NCBI GenBank assembly: GCA_012514775.1 | Contig: JAAYZQ010000168.1 | Span: forward strand, 1-6,533 | Length of the DNA stretch: 6,533 nucleotides | Reading direction: 5' to 3' | Source: Anaerolineaceae bacterium | GTDB lineage: Bacteria; Chloroflexota; Anaerolineae; JAAYZQ01 | Shown here: one piece after another, positions 1 through 5,905 of the stretch | Position numbering within the stretch: position 1 is the first letter of the stretch | Layout: every line of letters begins with the position of its first letter | Translations under genes and position numbers: made by a program | Notes under the pieces: model-generated | What the model saw: only the letters and a program-made list of their open reading frames with translations | Told to the model about the DNA's origin: nothing | The model's database searches: none

Positions 1-1
1 C

Positions 2-331
2 CACGACTATACTCCGGCGCGGGCCCTCATCGACGCGGGAGGCGCCCTGGCCCTGGCGACGGACTGCAACCCTGGCACCAGTTGGTGCGAGAACATGCAG
101 TTCATGATCGCCCTGGCCTGCCGCTACATGAAGCTATCCCCGGCCGAGGCCATCAGCGCGGCCACGATCAACGCTGCCCACGCCCTGGGCCTGGGAGACG
201 AGGTGGGCAGCCTGGAGCCGGGCAAGCGGGCCGACCTGAGCCTGTATAAAATACCGTCTCACCAGCACCTGGGCTACCGCTTTGGCACCAACATGGCGGA
301 AGCGGTTATGGCCGGCGGGCAAATGCTGTAG
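2..331 (+). CDS. hutI: imidazolonepropionase, C-terminal part (cut by left window edge)
   Basis: The last 109 codons of an amidohydrolase are present; the start lies left of the window. Imidazolonepropionase hydrolyses 4-imidazolone-5-propionate to N-formimino-L-glutamate, the third step of cytoplasmic histidine degradation. The recognisable block is ATDCNPGTS near visible residue 19. In the family, the Asp of this ATDxNPG motif is a metal ligand, and the Asn and Gly contact the substrate. Further along come TINAAHALG, GSLEPGKRADL and YRFGTN; the first two are shared by the wider amidohydrolase superfamily and the last favours HutI. The missing N-terminal part would carry the HxH metal site. 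The ATG at 95 is internal, because homology starts before it. The stop is 8 bases before the next gene, so co-transcription is likely, although that neighbour is not a hut gene. A related amidohydrolase is the main alternative. Confidence 0.9.
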   Translation, partial: HDYTPARALIDAGGALALATDCNPGTSWCENMQFMIALACRYMKLSPAEAISAATINAAHALGLGDEVGSLEPGKRADLSLYKIPSHQHLGYRFGTNMAEAVMAGGQML

Positions 332-339
332 GCGCCGAG

Positions 340-1767
340 ATGGAACGACTGCGCCGCATCGCCGCCGCCTTTGCCTCGCTGCCGGGCTTGATGGTCCTGG
401 CGGTTGCCTGGGATGCCCTCCTGGTGGCCAGCCTGGCTCCCTTCTCGGGTCCGCTTCAGTCCCTGGGCCTGGCCGGGTTGTTGGGCCTGGACCTGGGCGA
501 CGCCAACCGGGTGGGGCGCATCATCATGCTCTATCACGCCCTGTCCATCCCCTTTGTCGCCGCGCTGGTCTATCTCGTCCTCGACCAGGTGCCCATGGGC
601 GCCCCCGAGGAAGAGGCCCGCGTTCGCCGCTCCATCGTCGTGCCCGTTACCCTGGGCGCGGCCCTCACCAGCATAGGAGGCATGACCTTTGCCTACGCCG
701 GCCGGAACTGGGCCTGGCACGGGATCTATATCGTGGGGCTGTCGCTGGTCTTTTACGCGGGGGTGCTCCTGGCTGTGGCCCTATGGCCCTCGCGACGTTG
801 GGCCACGGATCGGGCGCGGCAGGTGCACCTGGCGGGCATCCCCGTGGAGCGCCTGGCCTTTTTCATCGTGGCCGTCTTTGTCCTCGTCTCGGCGGCCATC
901 GGCGGGGTGGCGGGCGCCTTTTTCGGCAACGGCTTCGAGGCCTTTCTGGCCGAGGACATCGTGCGGCAGGACCCGCACACCACGTTCCAATTGATGATCA
1001 TCGCCCACCTGCACATCATGCTGACTTTGCTGGACGTGGCCATCCTGCTGCTGGTCATCCGTTTCTACAGGGTGGAGGGCCGCGTGCAAAAGCTGGCGGT
1101 CCCCCTGACCCTCATCGGCACGACCGTCGTCACCTTTGCCACCTGGTCGGTGATCCGCTGGGAGGGCGCCCACAGGGTGATCAACATCGGCTCGGCCTTT
1201 TTGCTGCCCGGCGCGGTGCTGGTGGCGATCTGGGGCTTTGCCCGGCTCATGGCGACGGCGCAGGCCAGGAGTGCGGCTGCCAGGCTGCGGGCCCTGGTTC
1301 GCGATCCCATCCCCTTTGGCGTCTTTTTCGAGCTGATTTTCGTCAACGTGGTGGTCACGGTGCCCGGGGTGTACGTGGCGTTCAACCTGGACACCTACCG
1401 CTCGCCCGCCTACCTGGAGGTGGAGCGGACGATCCTGGTGGGCCACTGGCACATCCTGGCCACGTTGTCGGCGGTCGTCGTCCTGCTCCTCATCGCCGAC
1501 CGGCTAAGCCGGGAAGCGGGCGCGCGCTGGCTGAGAACCGGCTGGCTGCGCCGGGTGGTGGGCTGGGGCCTGCTGGGCGGCTCCACGCTGTCGTTCCTCT
1601 TTGTCAACGCCTACATGTTCCGCCAGCCGGGCCAGGAGCGTGCCTGGACGGTTCCCCTCTTTGAGGCGGGCATCGCCGCGAGCCTGCTGGCCGTGGCGCT
1701 GCTGGCCGCGGCGCTGCTTGCCGACCGGATGGCGGCGGCGGGGCGAGGCACAACGGATTTGGAATAG
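340..1767 (+). CDS. 12-helix membrane protein with a heme-copper oxidase subunit I-like histidine pattern
   Basis: A 475-residue integral membrane protein with about 12 hydrophobic segments, near residues 14-34, 60-82, 98-120, 127-149, 171-195, 216-241, 252-272, 281-302, 325-347, 367-388, 405-424 and 440-461. Histidines sit at the start of helix 2 (H66, LYHALS), helix 6 (H223 and H225, AHLHIM) and helix 10 (H369 and H371, GHWHIL). In heme-copper oxidase and nitric oxide reductase subunit I, also 12 helices, the ligands lie in helices 2, 6, 7 and 10, with HxH in helix 10. I therefore infer a divergent heme-binding relative. Against active oxidase function, helix 6 lacks HPEVY and helix 7 has no His-His pair; only H278 follows it. 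The start is 8 bases after hutI with no good ribosome site, suggesting coupled translation. No partner subunits are visible. The reading frame is solid, but the function is a structural guess; an unrelated polytopic protein remains possible. Confidence 0.7.
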   Translation: MERLRRIAAAFASLPGLMVLAVAWDALLVASLAPFSGPLQSLGLAGLLGLDLGDANRVGRIIMLYHALSIPFVAALVYLVLDQVPMGAPEEEARVRRSIVVPVTLGAALTSIGGMTFAYAGRNWAWHGIYIVGLSLVFYAGVLLAVALWPSRRWATDRARQVHLAGIPVERLAFFIVAVFVLVSAAIGGVAGAFFGNGFEAFLAEDIVRQDPHTTFQLMIIAHLHIMLTLLDVAILLLVIRFYRVEGRVQKLAVPLTLIGTTVVTFATWSVIRWEGAHRVINIGSAFLLPGAVLVAIWGFARLMATAQARSAAARLRALVRDPIPFGVFFELIFVNVVVTVPGVYVAFNLDTYRSPAYLEVERTILVGHWHILATLSAVVVLLLIADRLSREAGARWLRTGWLRRVVGWGLLGGSTLSFLFVNAYMFRQPGQERAWTVPLFEAGIAASLLAVALLAAALLADRMAAAGRGTTDLE

Positions 1768-1847
1768 AACGGATCAAAGAGCGCTGGACCCTCCGTTGTT
1801 GTCAACCGGACGCAACGCCTCTTTAAACATGGAAAAAGACTTTTGCT

Positions 1848-1875
1848 GCAAACCGCCAGACGCCGGCCGGTTTGC
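1848..1875. repeat. 8-bp perfect inverted repeat in the 1768-1941 gap
   Basis: GCAAACCG at 1848-1855 is exactly complementary to CGGTTTGC at 1868-1875, with a 12-base G+C-rich loop. It lies 80 bases after the membrane-protein gene and overlaps the -35 region of the promoter candidate for the radical SAM gene. No clean T-run follows, so it is a poor intrinsic terminator. It could instead be an operator or a weak attenuating hairpin. The inverted repeat is seen directly; any role is inference. Confidence 0.45.
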
Positions 1876-1899
1876 GCCTCGTCGTTTCTGTGGTAGAAT
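1872..1899 (+). promoter_or_regulatory. candidate extended -10 promoter for the radical SAM gene
   Basis: TAGAAT at 1894-1899 matches the -10 consensus at five of six positions and is preceded by TGG at 1891-1893, making an extended -10 element. The -35 match is poor (TTGCGC at 1872-1877, 16-base spacer), as is common for extended -10 promoters. Transcription would start near 1905, giving a leader of roughly 35 bases before the ATG at 1942. The 5' half of the promoter overlaps the inverted repeat at 1848-1875. Confidence 0.5.
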
Positions 1900-1926
1900 C
1901 AGGCCCAGCCGATTGGCAATGGGAAT

Positions 1927-1931
1927 GGGAG
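1927..1931 (+). promoter_or_regulatory. ribosome binding site of the radical SAM gene
   Basis: GGGAG lies 10 bases before the ATG at 1942. It supports that start, and the protein then begins MRICLVSP, the first beta strand expected of the cobalamin-binding-type domain. Confidence 0.55.
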
Positions 1932-1941
1932 CATAGATAGC

Positions 1942-3387
1942 ATGAGGATATGTCTGGTCAGCCCCAGGTCGAACCTGTGGAACTCGCGCAAGCACATTCA
2001 CATGGGGCTGGGATACCTGGCCGGCGCGCTCATCGCCGCCGGCTACGACGACGTGACGCTGTTCGACGCCGAGGTGGAGGACGAAACCATCGCCGAGCAC
2101 CTGGCCCACGAGGCCTATGACCTGGTGGGCATCTCCAGCCCCACCCCCCTTATCTACGAGGCGTGGGAGGTGGCGGCCCTGGCCCAGAAGCGGGGCGCCA
2201 TCACCGTCCTGGGCGGCCCCCACCTGACCCTGATGCCCGAAGAGTCCATGGAACGGGCCGACGTCGACCTCGTGGTGCGCGGCGAGGCGGAAGAGACCAT
2301 CGTCGAGATCGTGCGCGCCCTGGATACGGCCGGGGCGACCCACGCCGGGAGGGAGCGGCTGGGGGCTTGCGACTGGGGCGTGGTCGCCGGGCTGACCTGG
2401 CGCGACGCCGCGGGCCAGGTGGTCTCCAACCCCGGCCGGCCGCTGCCCAGGGACATATCCGGGATCCCCTGGCCGGCCTTTCACCTGTTCAAGATCGAGC
2501 GCTACACCAACCTTCAGCCCCTTACCGACGGGCTCGATCCCCATGCCCGGGCGTATACCATCGTCACCAGCCGCGGCTGCCCCTACCAGTGCATCTACTG
2601 CTCCAAGCCCATCACCGGCAACACCTGGCGGGCGCGGCCGCCCGAGGACGTGGTGGCCGAGTGGCGCTACCTGGTGGAAGAGATGGGCGCCACCGAGATC
2701 GGAGTCACCGACGACGTCTGGAATCTGAAGCTGGACCGCGCCAAGGAGCTCTGCCGGCTCCTCATCGACCAGGGGCTGACCCGGGTGCCGTGGGTCACCA
2801 TCCACGGCATGCGGGCCGATCACACGGATGCCGAGCTGTTCCGGCTGATGAAGGCTGCCGGCTGCAAGCGAGTGGGGTTTGGCGTGGAGAGCGGCAACCA
2901 GGCCGTCCTCGACGCCATCAAGAAGCGCCAGACGCTGGACGACGTGCGCCGCGCTTTTCGCGAGGCCCGGGCCGCCGGCCTGCAGACCATGGGTTTTTTC
3001 ATCTTTGGCTTGCCCGCCGATACGGAAGCGTCCATGGACGACACCATCCGCTTTGCCCTGGAGCTGGACCCCGACCTGGCCAACTTTATGATTGCGGCGC
3101 CCTATCCCGGGACCGAGCTGTGGGACATTGCCCGGCGCGACGGCCGGCTGTTCAGCATGGACTGGCGAGACTATGCCATCCACGACGAGAAGGCCCGCTA
3201 CGAGCTGCCGGGGCTGCCGCCCGAGCTGGTGGAGCGCAAATGGCACGACGCCTACCGGCGCTTTTACCTGCGGCCCAGCCGCATCTGGCGCCGGGCCACG
3301 AACCCCGATACCTGGCGCCGGCTGCCCGAAACCCTGGGTACCTTTGGCCGGTTCATCGTGGGGCGCCAAAAGCAGTCCAGAGGTTGA
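1942..3387 (+). CDS. cobalamin-binding-type (class B) radical SAM enzyme, substrate unknown
   Basis: A 481-residue cytoplasmic enzyme with two domains. Residues 1 to about 170 form a Rossmann-like cobalamin-binding-type domain: MRICLVSP, MGLGYLAGALIAAG at 21-34, VGISSPTP at 62-69, VLGGPH at 89-94 and VVRGEAEE at 111-118. The methionine-synthase-type DxHxxG motif is absent, as in many members of this family, so any cobalamin would be held without the axial His. The radical SAM domain follows, with CxxxCxxC at C213, C217 and C220 (RGCPYQCIYC) to bind the [4Fe-4S] cluster, TDDVWNL at 256-262, GFGVESGN at 312-319 and FGLPADTE at 355-362. The charged tail includes a WHDAYRRFYLRP segment. The layout resembles BchE- and HpnJ-type enzymes and many uncharacterised relatives that methylate or rearrange lipids and other small molecules. 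No substrate gene lies nearby, so I assign no specific reaction. The stop codon overlaps the next promoter. Confidence 0.88.
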   Translation: MRICLVSPRSNLWNSRKHIHMGLGYLAGALIAAGYDDVTLFDAEVEDETIAEHLAHEAYDLVGISSPTPLIYEAWEVAALAQKRGAITVLGGPHLTLMPEESMERADVDLVVRGEAEETIVEIVRALDTAGATHAGRERLGACDWGVVAGLTWRDAAGQVVSNPGRPLPRDISGIPWPAFHLFKIERYTNLQPLTDGLDPHARAYTIVTSRGCPYQCIYCSKPITGNTWRARPPEDVVAEWRYLVEEMGATEIGVTDDVWNLKLDRAKELCRLLIDQGLTRVPWVTIHGMRADHTDAELFRLMKAAGCKRVGFGVESGNQAVLDAIKKRQTLDDVRRAFREARAAGLQTMGFFIFGLPADTEASMDDTIRFALELDPDLANFMIAAPYPGTELWDIARRDGRLFSMDWRDYAIHDEKARYELPGLPPELVERKWHDAYRRFYLRPSRIWRRATNPDTWRRLPETLGTFGRFIVGRQKQSRG

Positions 3388-3411
3388 CAATCGGGGGCAG
3401 TTGGATATAAT
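3384..3411 (+). promoter_or_regulatory. consensus sigma-70-type promoter of the tRNA-Tyr gene
   Basis: A perfect TTGACA at 3384-3389 and a perfect TATAAT at 3406-3411 are separated by 16 bases. Transcription would begin near 3418, about 7 bases before the mature tRNA 5' end at 3425. The -35 box contains the TGA stop (3385-3387) of the radical SAM gene. A full-consensus promoter this close to a tRNA fits a highly expressed stable RNA. Confidence 0.88.
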
Positions 3412-3424
3412 AGGCATGCAGCAT

Positions 3425-3509
3425 GGGCAGGTACCCAAGTGGCCAAAGGGAACGGTCTGTAAAACCGCTGGCTCAGCCTTCGGAGGTTCGAATCCTTCCC
3501 TGCCCACCA
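3425..3509 (+). tRNA. tRNA-Tyr (anticodon GUA), CCA encoded
   Basis: An 85-base class II tRNA that folds completely. The acceptor stem GGGCAGG (3425-3431) pairs with CCTGCCC (3499-3505), followed by discriminator A3506 and an encoded CCA at 3507-3509. The D stem is CCC/GGG (3434-3436 with 3448-3450). The anticodon loop CTGTAAA (3457-3463) carries GTA at 3459-3461. The long variable arm at 3469-3481 has a 3-bp stem, as expected for bacterial tRNA-Tyr. The T loop TTCGAAT (3487-3493) closes on a 5-bp stem with one G-T pair. An oddity is that the outermost anticodon-stem pair (27-43, A3452 with C3468) is an A-C mismatch, leaving four Watson-Crick pairs. It reads UAU and UAC codons. Confidence 0.96.
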
Positions 3510-4303
3510 ACAGGTCCCTCCTCCGGGAGGGACTTCTCGATCTCCTCGCCCCGTAAAGCGCGCAGGCCTCGCTGCCTGCGCGCCTCGTAGAGGGCCACGG
3601 CCCCGGCGGCTCCGGCGTTCAACGAGCCCACCTGGCCGTACATGGGCAGACGCAGCAAGAAGTCACAGGTCTCTCGCACCAGGCGGGCCAGCCCTTGCCC
3701 CTCGCTGCCGACGACCAGGCCCAGCGGCCCGGACAGGTCGGCGTCGGTGTAGAGCTGGGCATCGGGGCGCGCTTCGAGCCCCGCCAGCCACACGTTTCGA
3801 GCCTTGAGGGCCTGCATGGCCTGCACCAGGTTGCCGGCCATCGCCACGCGCACGTGCTCGGCGGCCCCGGCCGAGGCGCGCACCGCCGCGGGCGTGACCC
3901 CTGCCGCGCGCCGGCCGGGGAGGACGACGCCGTGGACCCCGGCCGCTTCGGCGCTGCGGAGGAGGGACCCCAGGTTCTGGGGGTCCTGCACGTGGTCGAG
4001 TAGGAGGAGAAAGGGGGGCTCGCCGGCTTGTTGGGCTGCCGCGAGCAGCGCCTCCATGTCGACGTAGGGATAGCCCGACACCTCGACGGCGACGCCCTGG
4101 TGGTTGGCGTCGCCGCCGAGCCTGTCCAGCTCCCGGCGGTCCACCTCCTGCACGGGCAGACGGGCCTGCCGGGCAAGGGAGAGGATCTCGCCGACGATGC
4201 CCGCCGGCTGGACGCCGACGGCGATCTGCAGCTTGTAGACCTGCCGCCGCCGGGCGCGAAGGGTCTCGCGCACCGGCTGACGGCCGTACAGAATCTCGCG
4301 CAT
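3473..4303 (-). CDS. rlmB: 23S rRNA (guanosine-2'-O-)-methyltransferase, SPOUT/TrmH family, RlmB-like
   Basis: A 276-residue SAM-dependent RNA ribose methyltransferase. Residues 1 to about 75 are the substrate-binding domain, starting MREILYGRQPVRETL, the usual RlmB start. The catalytic SPOUT knot follows with its three motifs: NLGSLLR at 110-116 (motif 1, with the Asn and Arg expected for catalysis), VVGSEGQG at 197-204 (motif 2) and GSLNAGAAGA at 226-235 (motif 3, where SLNVS is more usual). E. coli RlmB methylates G2251 of 23S rRNA; that exact target is inferred, and a related TrmH-type enzyme is possible. The start is 14 bases after the cysS stop with no Shine-Dalgarno site, suggesting translational coupling. 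The conserved fold ends near residue 246; the last 30 residues are an extension encoded across the tRNA hairpin and the 3' part of the tRNA-Tyr gene on the other strand. Confidence 0.92.
   Translation of the reverse strand: MREILYGRQPVRETLRARRRQVYKLQIAVGVQPAGIVGEILSLARQARLPVQEVDRRELDRLGGDANHQGVAVEVSGYPYVDMEALLAAAQQAGEPPFLLLLDHVQDPQNLGSLLRSAEAAGVHGVVLPGRRAAGVTPAAVRASAGAAEHVRVAMAGNLVQAMQALKARNVWLAGLEARPDAQLYTDADLSGPLGLVVGSEGQGLARLVRETCDFLLRLPMYGQVGSLNAGAAGAVALYEARRQRGLRALRGEEIEKSLPEEGPVGGQGRIRTSEG
3514..3538 (+). terminator. hairpin after tRNA-Tyr, probable terminator or processing signal
   Basis: GTCCCTCC (3514-3521) pairs perfectly with GGAGGGAC (3526-3533) around a TCCG loop, a UNCG-type tetraloop that is very stable in RNA. 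It starts 5 bases after the CCA end and is followed by TTCTC, which is only a weak U-tract. It is placed correctly for a tRNA terminator on the + strand. On the - strand the same bases are rlmB coding sequence, and no T-run follows in that direction, so it is not a two-way terminator. Confidence 0.6.
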
Positions 4304-4317
4304 GGGCGGGCGCGCGG

Positions 4318-5772
4318 CTAGCGCGCCAGGCGCCAGCGGGTGCCTTCGGCGCTGTCTTCCAACGTGACCCCCATCTCGGCCAGGCGATCGCGGATGGCGT
4401 CGGCCTCGGCCCAGTTCCGGTTCTGCCGCGCTTGCCGGCGAAGGTCGATGAGCAGGCGGAGCAGCGAGTCCACGAGCTCGCCGCCGGCCTGGCGGGCCAG
4501 ATCGGCGGGGATGATGCCCAACACGTCGCCGCCCGTCTCCCGGTAAAAGGTATCGATGGCCTCCAGCGTGCCGCGGCTGACCGGCTCGCCGGAGTTGAGC
4601 AGGCTGTTGGTATCGCGCCCCAGGTCAAAGAGGGCGGCGATGGCCTGCGGCGCGCCAAAGTCGTCGTCCATGACCTCGCGGAAGCGCGCCCGGTATTCGT
4701 CCAGTTTGGCCGACCACCCGGGATCAAGCTCGCCGTCCGGGGCGTCGCGGAGCCGCTCGCGCACCAGCCCCACGGCGCCCAACAGGCGCTCCAGCCCGCG
4801 GCCGGCCGCATCCAGGGCCTCTTCCGAAAAGTCGGTGGGCGAGCGATAGTGGGTGCTGAGGATAAAGAAGCGGATGGTCATGGGATCGTGCCGGGCGAGG
4901 GCATCCTTGATGGTCACAAAGTTGCCCAGGCTCTTGCCCATCTTGACGCCGTCGATGGTGACCATGTTGTTCAGCAGCCAGTAGTTGCAGAAGCGCTCGT
5001 CGGTAGCCGCCTCGATCTGGGCGATCTCGCTTTCGTTGTGGGGAAAGACGTTTTCCAACCCGCCGCCGTGGATGTCAAAGGGCTGGCCCAGGTACTTGGT
5101 GGCCATCACCGAGCACTCCAGGTGCCAGCCGGGATAGCCCCAGCCCCAGGGGCTGGGCCAGCGCAGGATGTGACCCGGCTCGGCCTTTTTCCAGACGGCA
5201 AAGTCGGCCGGGTCCTGCTTCTCGGGGTTGACGGCCACGCGGGCTCCCTCTTCTTGCTCTTCCACCCTGCGGCCCGAGAGTTTGCCGTACTCGGGCCAGC
5301 TCGACACGTCGAAATAGATCGAGCCGCCCGTCTCGTAGGCGTGGCCACGCTCCAGGAGCGCCTGCACGAGCCCGATCTGTTCCGGGATGTGGCACGTGGC
5401 TCGCGGCGAGATGTCGGGCCGCAGCACGTTGAGGGCGTCCATGTCTTCGAAAAAGCTGTGCATGTAGGTCTCGACCAGCTCCATGGGCTCCGACCGCTCC
5501 TGGCGGGCGCGGCGCAGGATCTTGTCCTCTCCCTCGTCGGCGTCGTCTGTCAGGTGGCCGACGTCGGTGATGTTGCGCACGTAGCGCACCCGGTAGCCCA
5601 GATAGCGCAGGTAGCGCACCATGACGTCGAACGAGACGTACACCTTGGCATGTCCGATGTGCGAGTGACCGTAGACCGTTGGGCCGCAGACGTACAATCC
5701 GACAAAGCCCTCGTGGATCGGCTTGAATTCTTCTTTTCGGCGCGTCAAAAAGTTATAGACGGTTAGTGCCAT
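4318..5772 (-). CDS. cysS: cysteinyl-tRNA synthetase
   Basis: A 484-residue class I aminoacyl-tRNA synthetase that charges tRNA-Cys with cysteine in the cytoplasm. The HIGH motif is intact at 38-41 (GHSHIGHA) and the KMSKS motif appears as KMGKS at 277-281. The four zinc ligands that select cysteine are all identifiable by position: C29 (YVCGPTVYG), C220 (GWHLECS), H245 and E249 ([13 protein letters not shown]). The position after the zinc His, usually a second His, is Asn here. The C-terminal helical part ends with the typical [21 protein letters not shown] block (452-472), which is normal for a full-length enzyme. The start follows a strong AGGAGG site 8 bases upstream. It is the first gene of a likely cysS-rlmB operon. 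Confidence 0.97.
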   Translation of the reverse strand: MALTVYNFLTRRKEEFKPIHEGFVGLYVCGPTVYGHSHIGHAKVYVSFDVMVRYLRYLGYRVRYVRNITDVGHLTDDADEGEDKILRRARQERSEPMELVETYMHSFFEDMDALNVLRPDISPRATCHIPEQIGLVQALLERGHAYETGGSIYFDVSSWPEYGKLSGRRVEEQEEGARVAVNPEKQDPADFAVWKKAEPGHILRWPSPWGWGYPGWHLECSVMATKYLGQPFDIHGGGLENVFPHNESEIAQIEAATDERFCNYWLLNNMVTIDGVKMGKSLGNFVTIKDALARHDPMTIRFFILSTHYRSPTDFSEEALDAAGRGLERLLGAVGLVRERLRDAPDGELDPGWSAKLDEYRARFREVMDDDFGAPQAIAALFDLGRDTNSLLNSGEPVSRGTLEAIDTFYRETGGDVLGIIPADLARQAGGELVDSLLRLLIDLRRQARQNRNWAEADAIRDRLAEMGVTLEDSAEGTRWRLAR

Positions 5773-5780
5773 CTCCTGGT

Positions 5781-5786
5781 CCTCCT
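5781..5786 (-). promoter_or_regulatory. strong Shine-Dalgarno site of cysS
   Basis: On the - strand, AGGAGG lies 8 bases before the ATG at 5772. A second GGAG directly abuts the start codon, too close to serve as a ribosome site. The spacing confirms the cysS start. The 133-base gap 5773-5905 shows no T-box-like specifier or antiterminator and no convincing -35/-10 pair. Confidence 0.8.
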
Positions 5787-5817
5787 GCTGGTTTTATTTT
5801 CTCGAGCGGTGTGGGGC

Positions 5818-5851
5818 GGGATGCTACCACCGGATGGGCGGGCAGCATCCC
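5818..5851. repeat. 8-bp perfect inverted repeat between the kinase-like gene and cysS
   Basis: GGGATGCT (5818-5825) is exactly complementary to AGCATCCC (5844-5851) around an 18-base G+C-rich loop. It lies in the cysS leader or at the end of the upstream transcript, depending on where transcription starts. On the - strand it is followed by GCCCCACACCG with no T-run, so an ordinary intrinsic terminator is unlikely. It could be a dispersed palindromic element, a protein-binding site or an RNA-stabilising hairpin. Only the symmetry is observed. Confidence 0.5.
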
Positions 5852-5905
5852 TACAGACAGATGCAGCGCCTTTGCCAGCTCGGACGCTCTGCGGGGCGAA
5901 TGAGC

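Noticed and set aside
95..97. ATG as the start of a small 78-residue gene
   Set aside because: It is internal to hutI; the metal-binding ATDCNPG motif lies before it in the same frame.
282..1664. A 460-codon + strand open frame overlapping the membrane protein
   Set aside because: It is a Gly/Pro/Arg-rich frame-shifted shadow of the 340-1767 gene, with no domain motifs; long false frames are common at this G+C content.
1925..1930. Tandem ATGGGA-like copies before the radical SAM start (AATGGGAATGGGAG)
   Set aside because: Two short copies are within chance expectation, and the second is explained as the ribosome binding site.
1774..3510. A 578-codon open frame on the - strand starting MVGREGFEPPKAEP
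   Set aside because: It is antisense to the radical SAM gene and begins inside the tRNA; this kind of VGREGFEPP start is a known artefact of reading tRNA genes backwards. The + strand frame has clear domain motifs.
3663..4811. A 382-codon - strand open frame across the cysS-rlmB junction
   Set aside because: It is out of frame with both genes and has an Arg/Ala/Pro-rich composition typical of a shadow frame.
4432..5766. A 444-codon + strand open frame
   Set aside because: It is antisense to cysS, which carries every synthetase motif; the + frame has none.
5773..5905. T-box riboswitch ahead of cysS
   Set aside because: The gap is too short, and I see no specifier loop or conserved antiterminator sequence.
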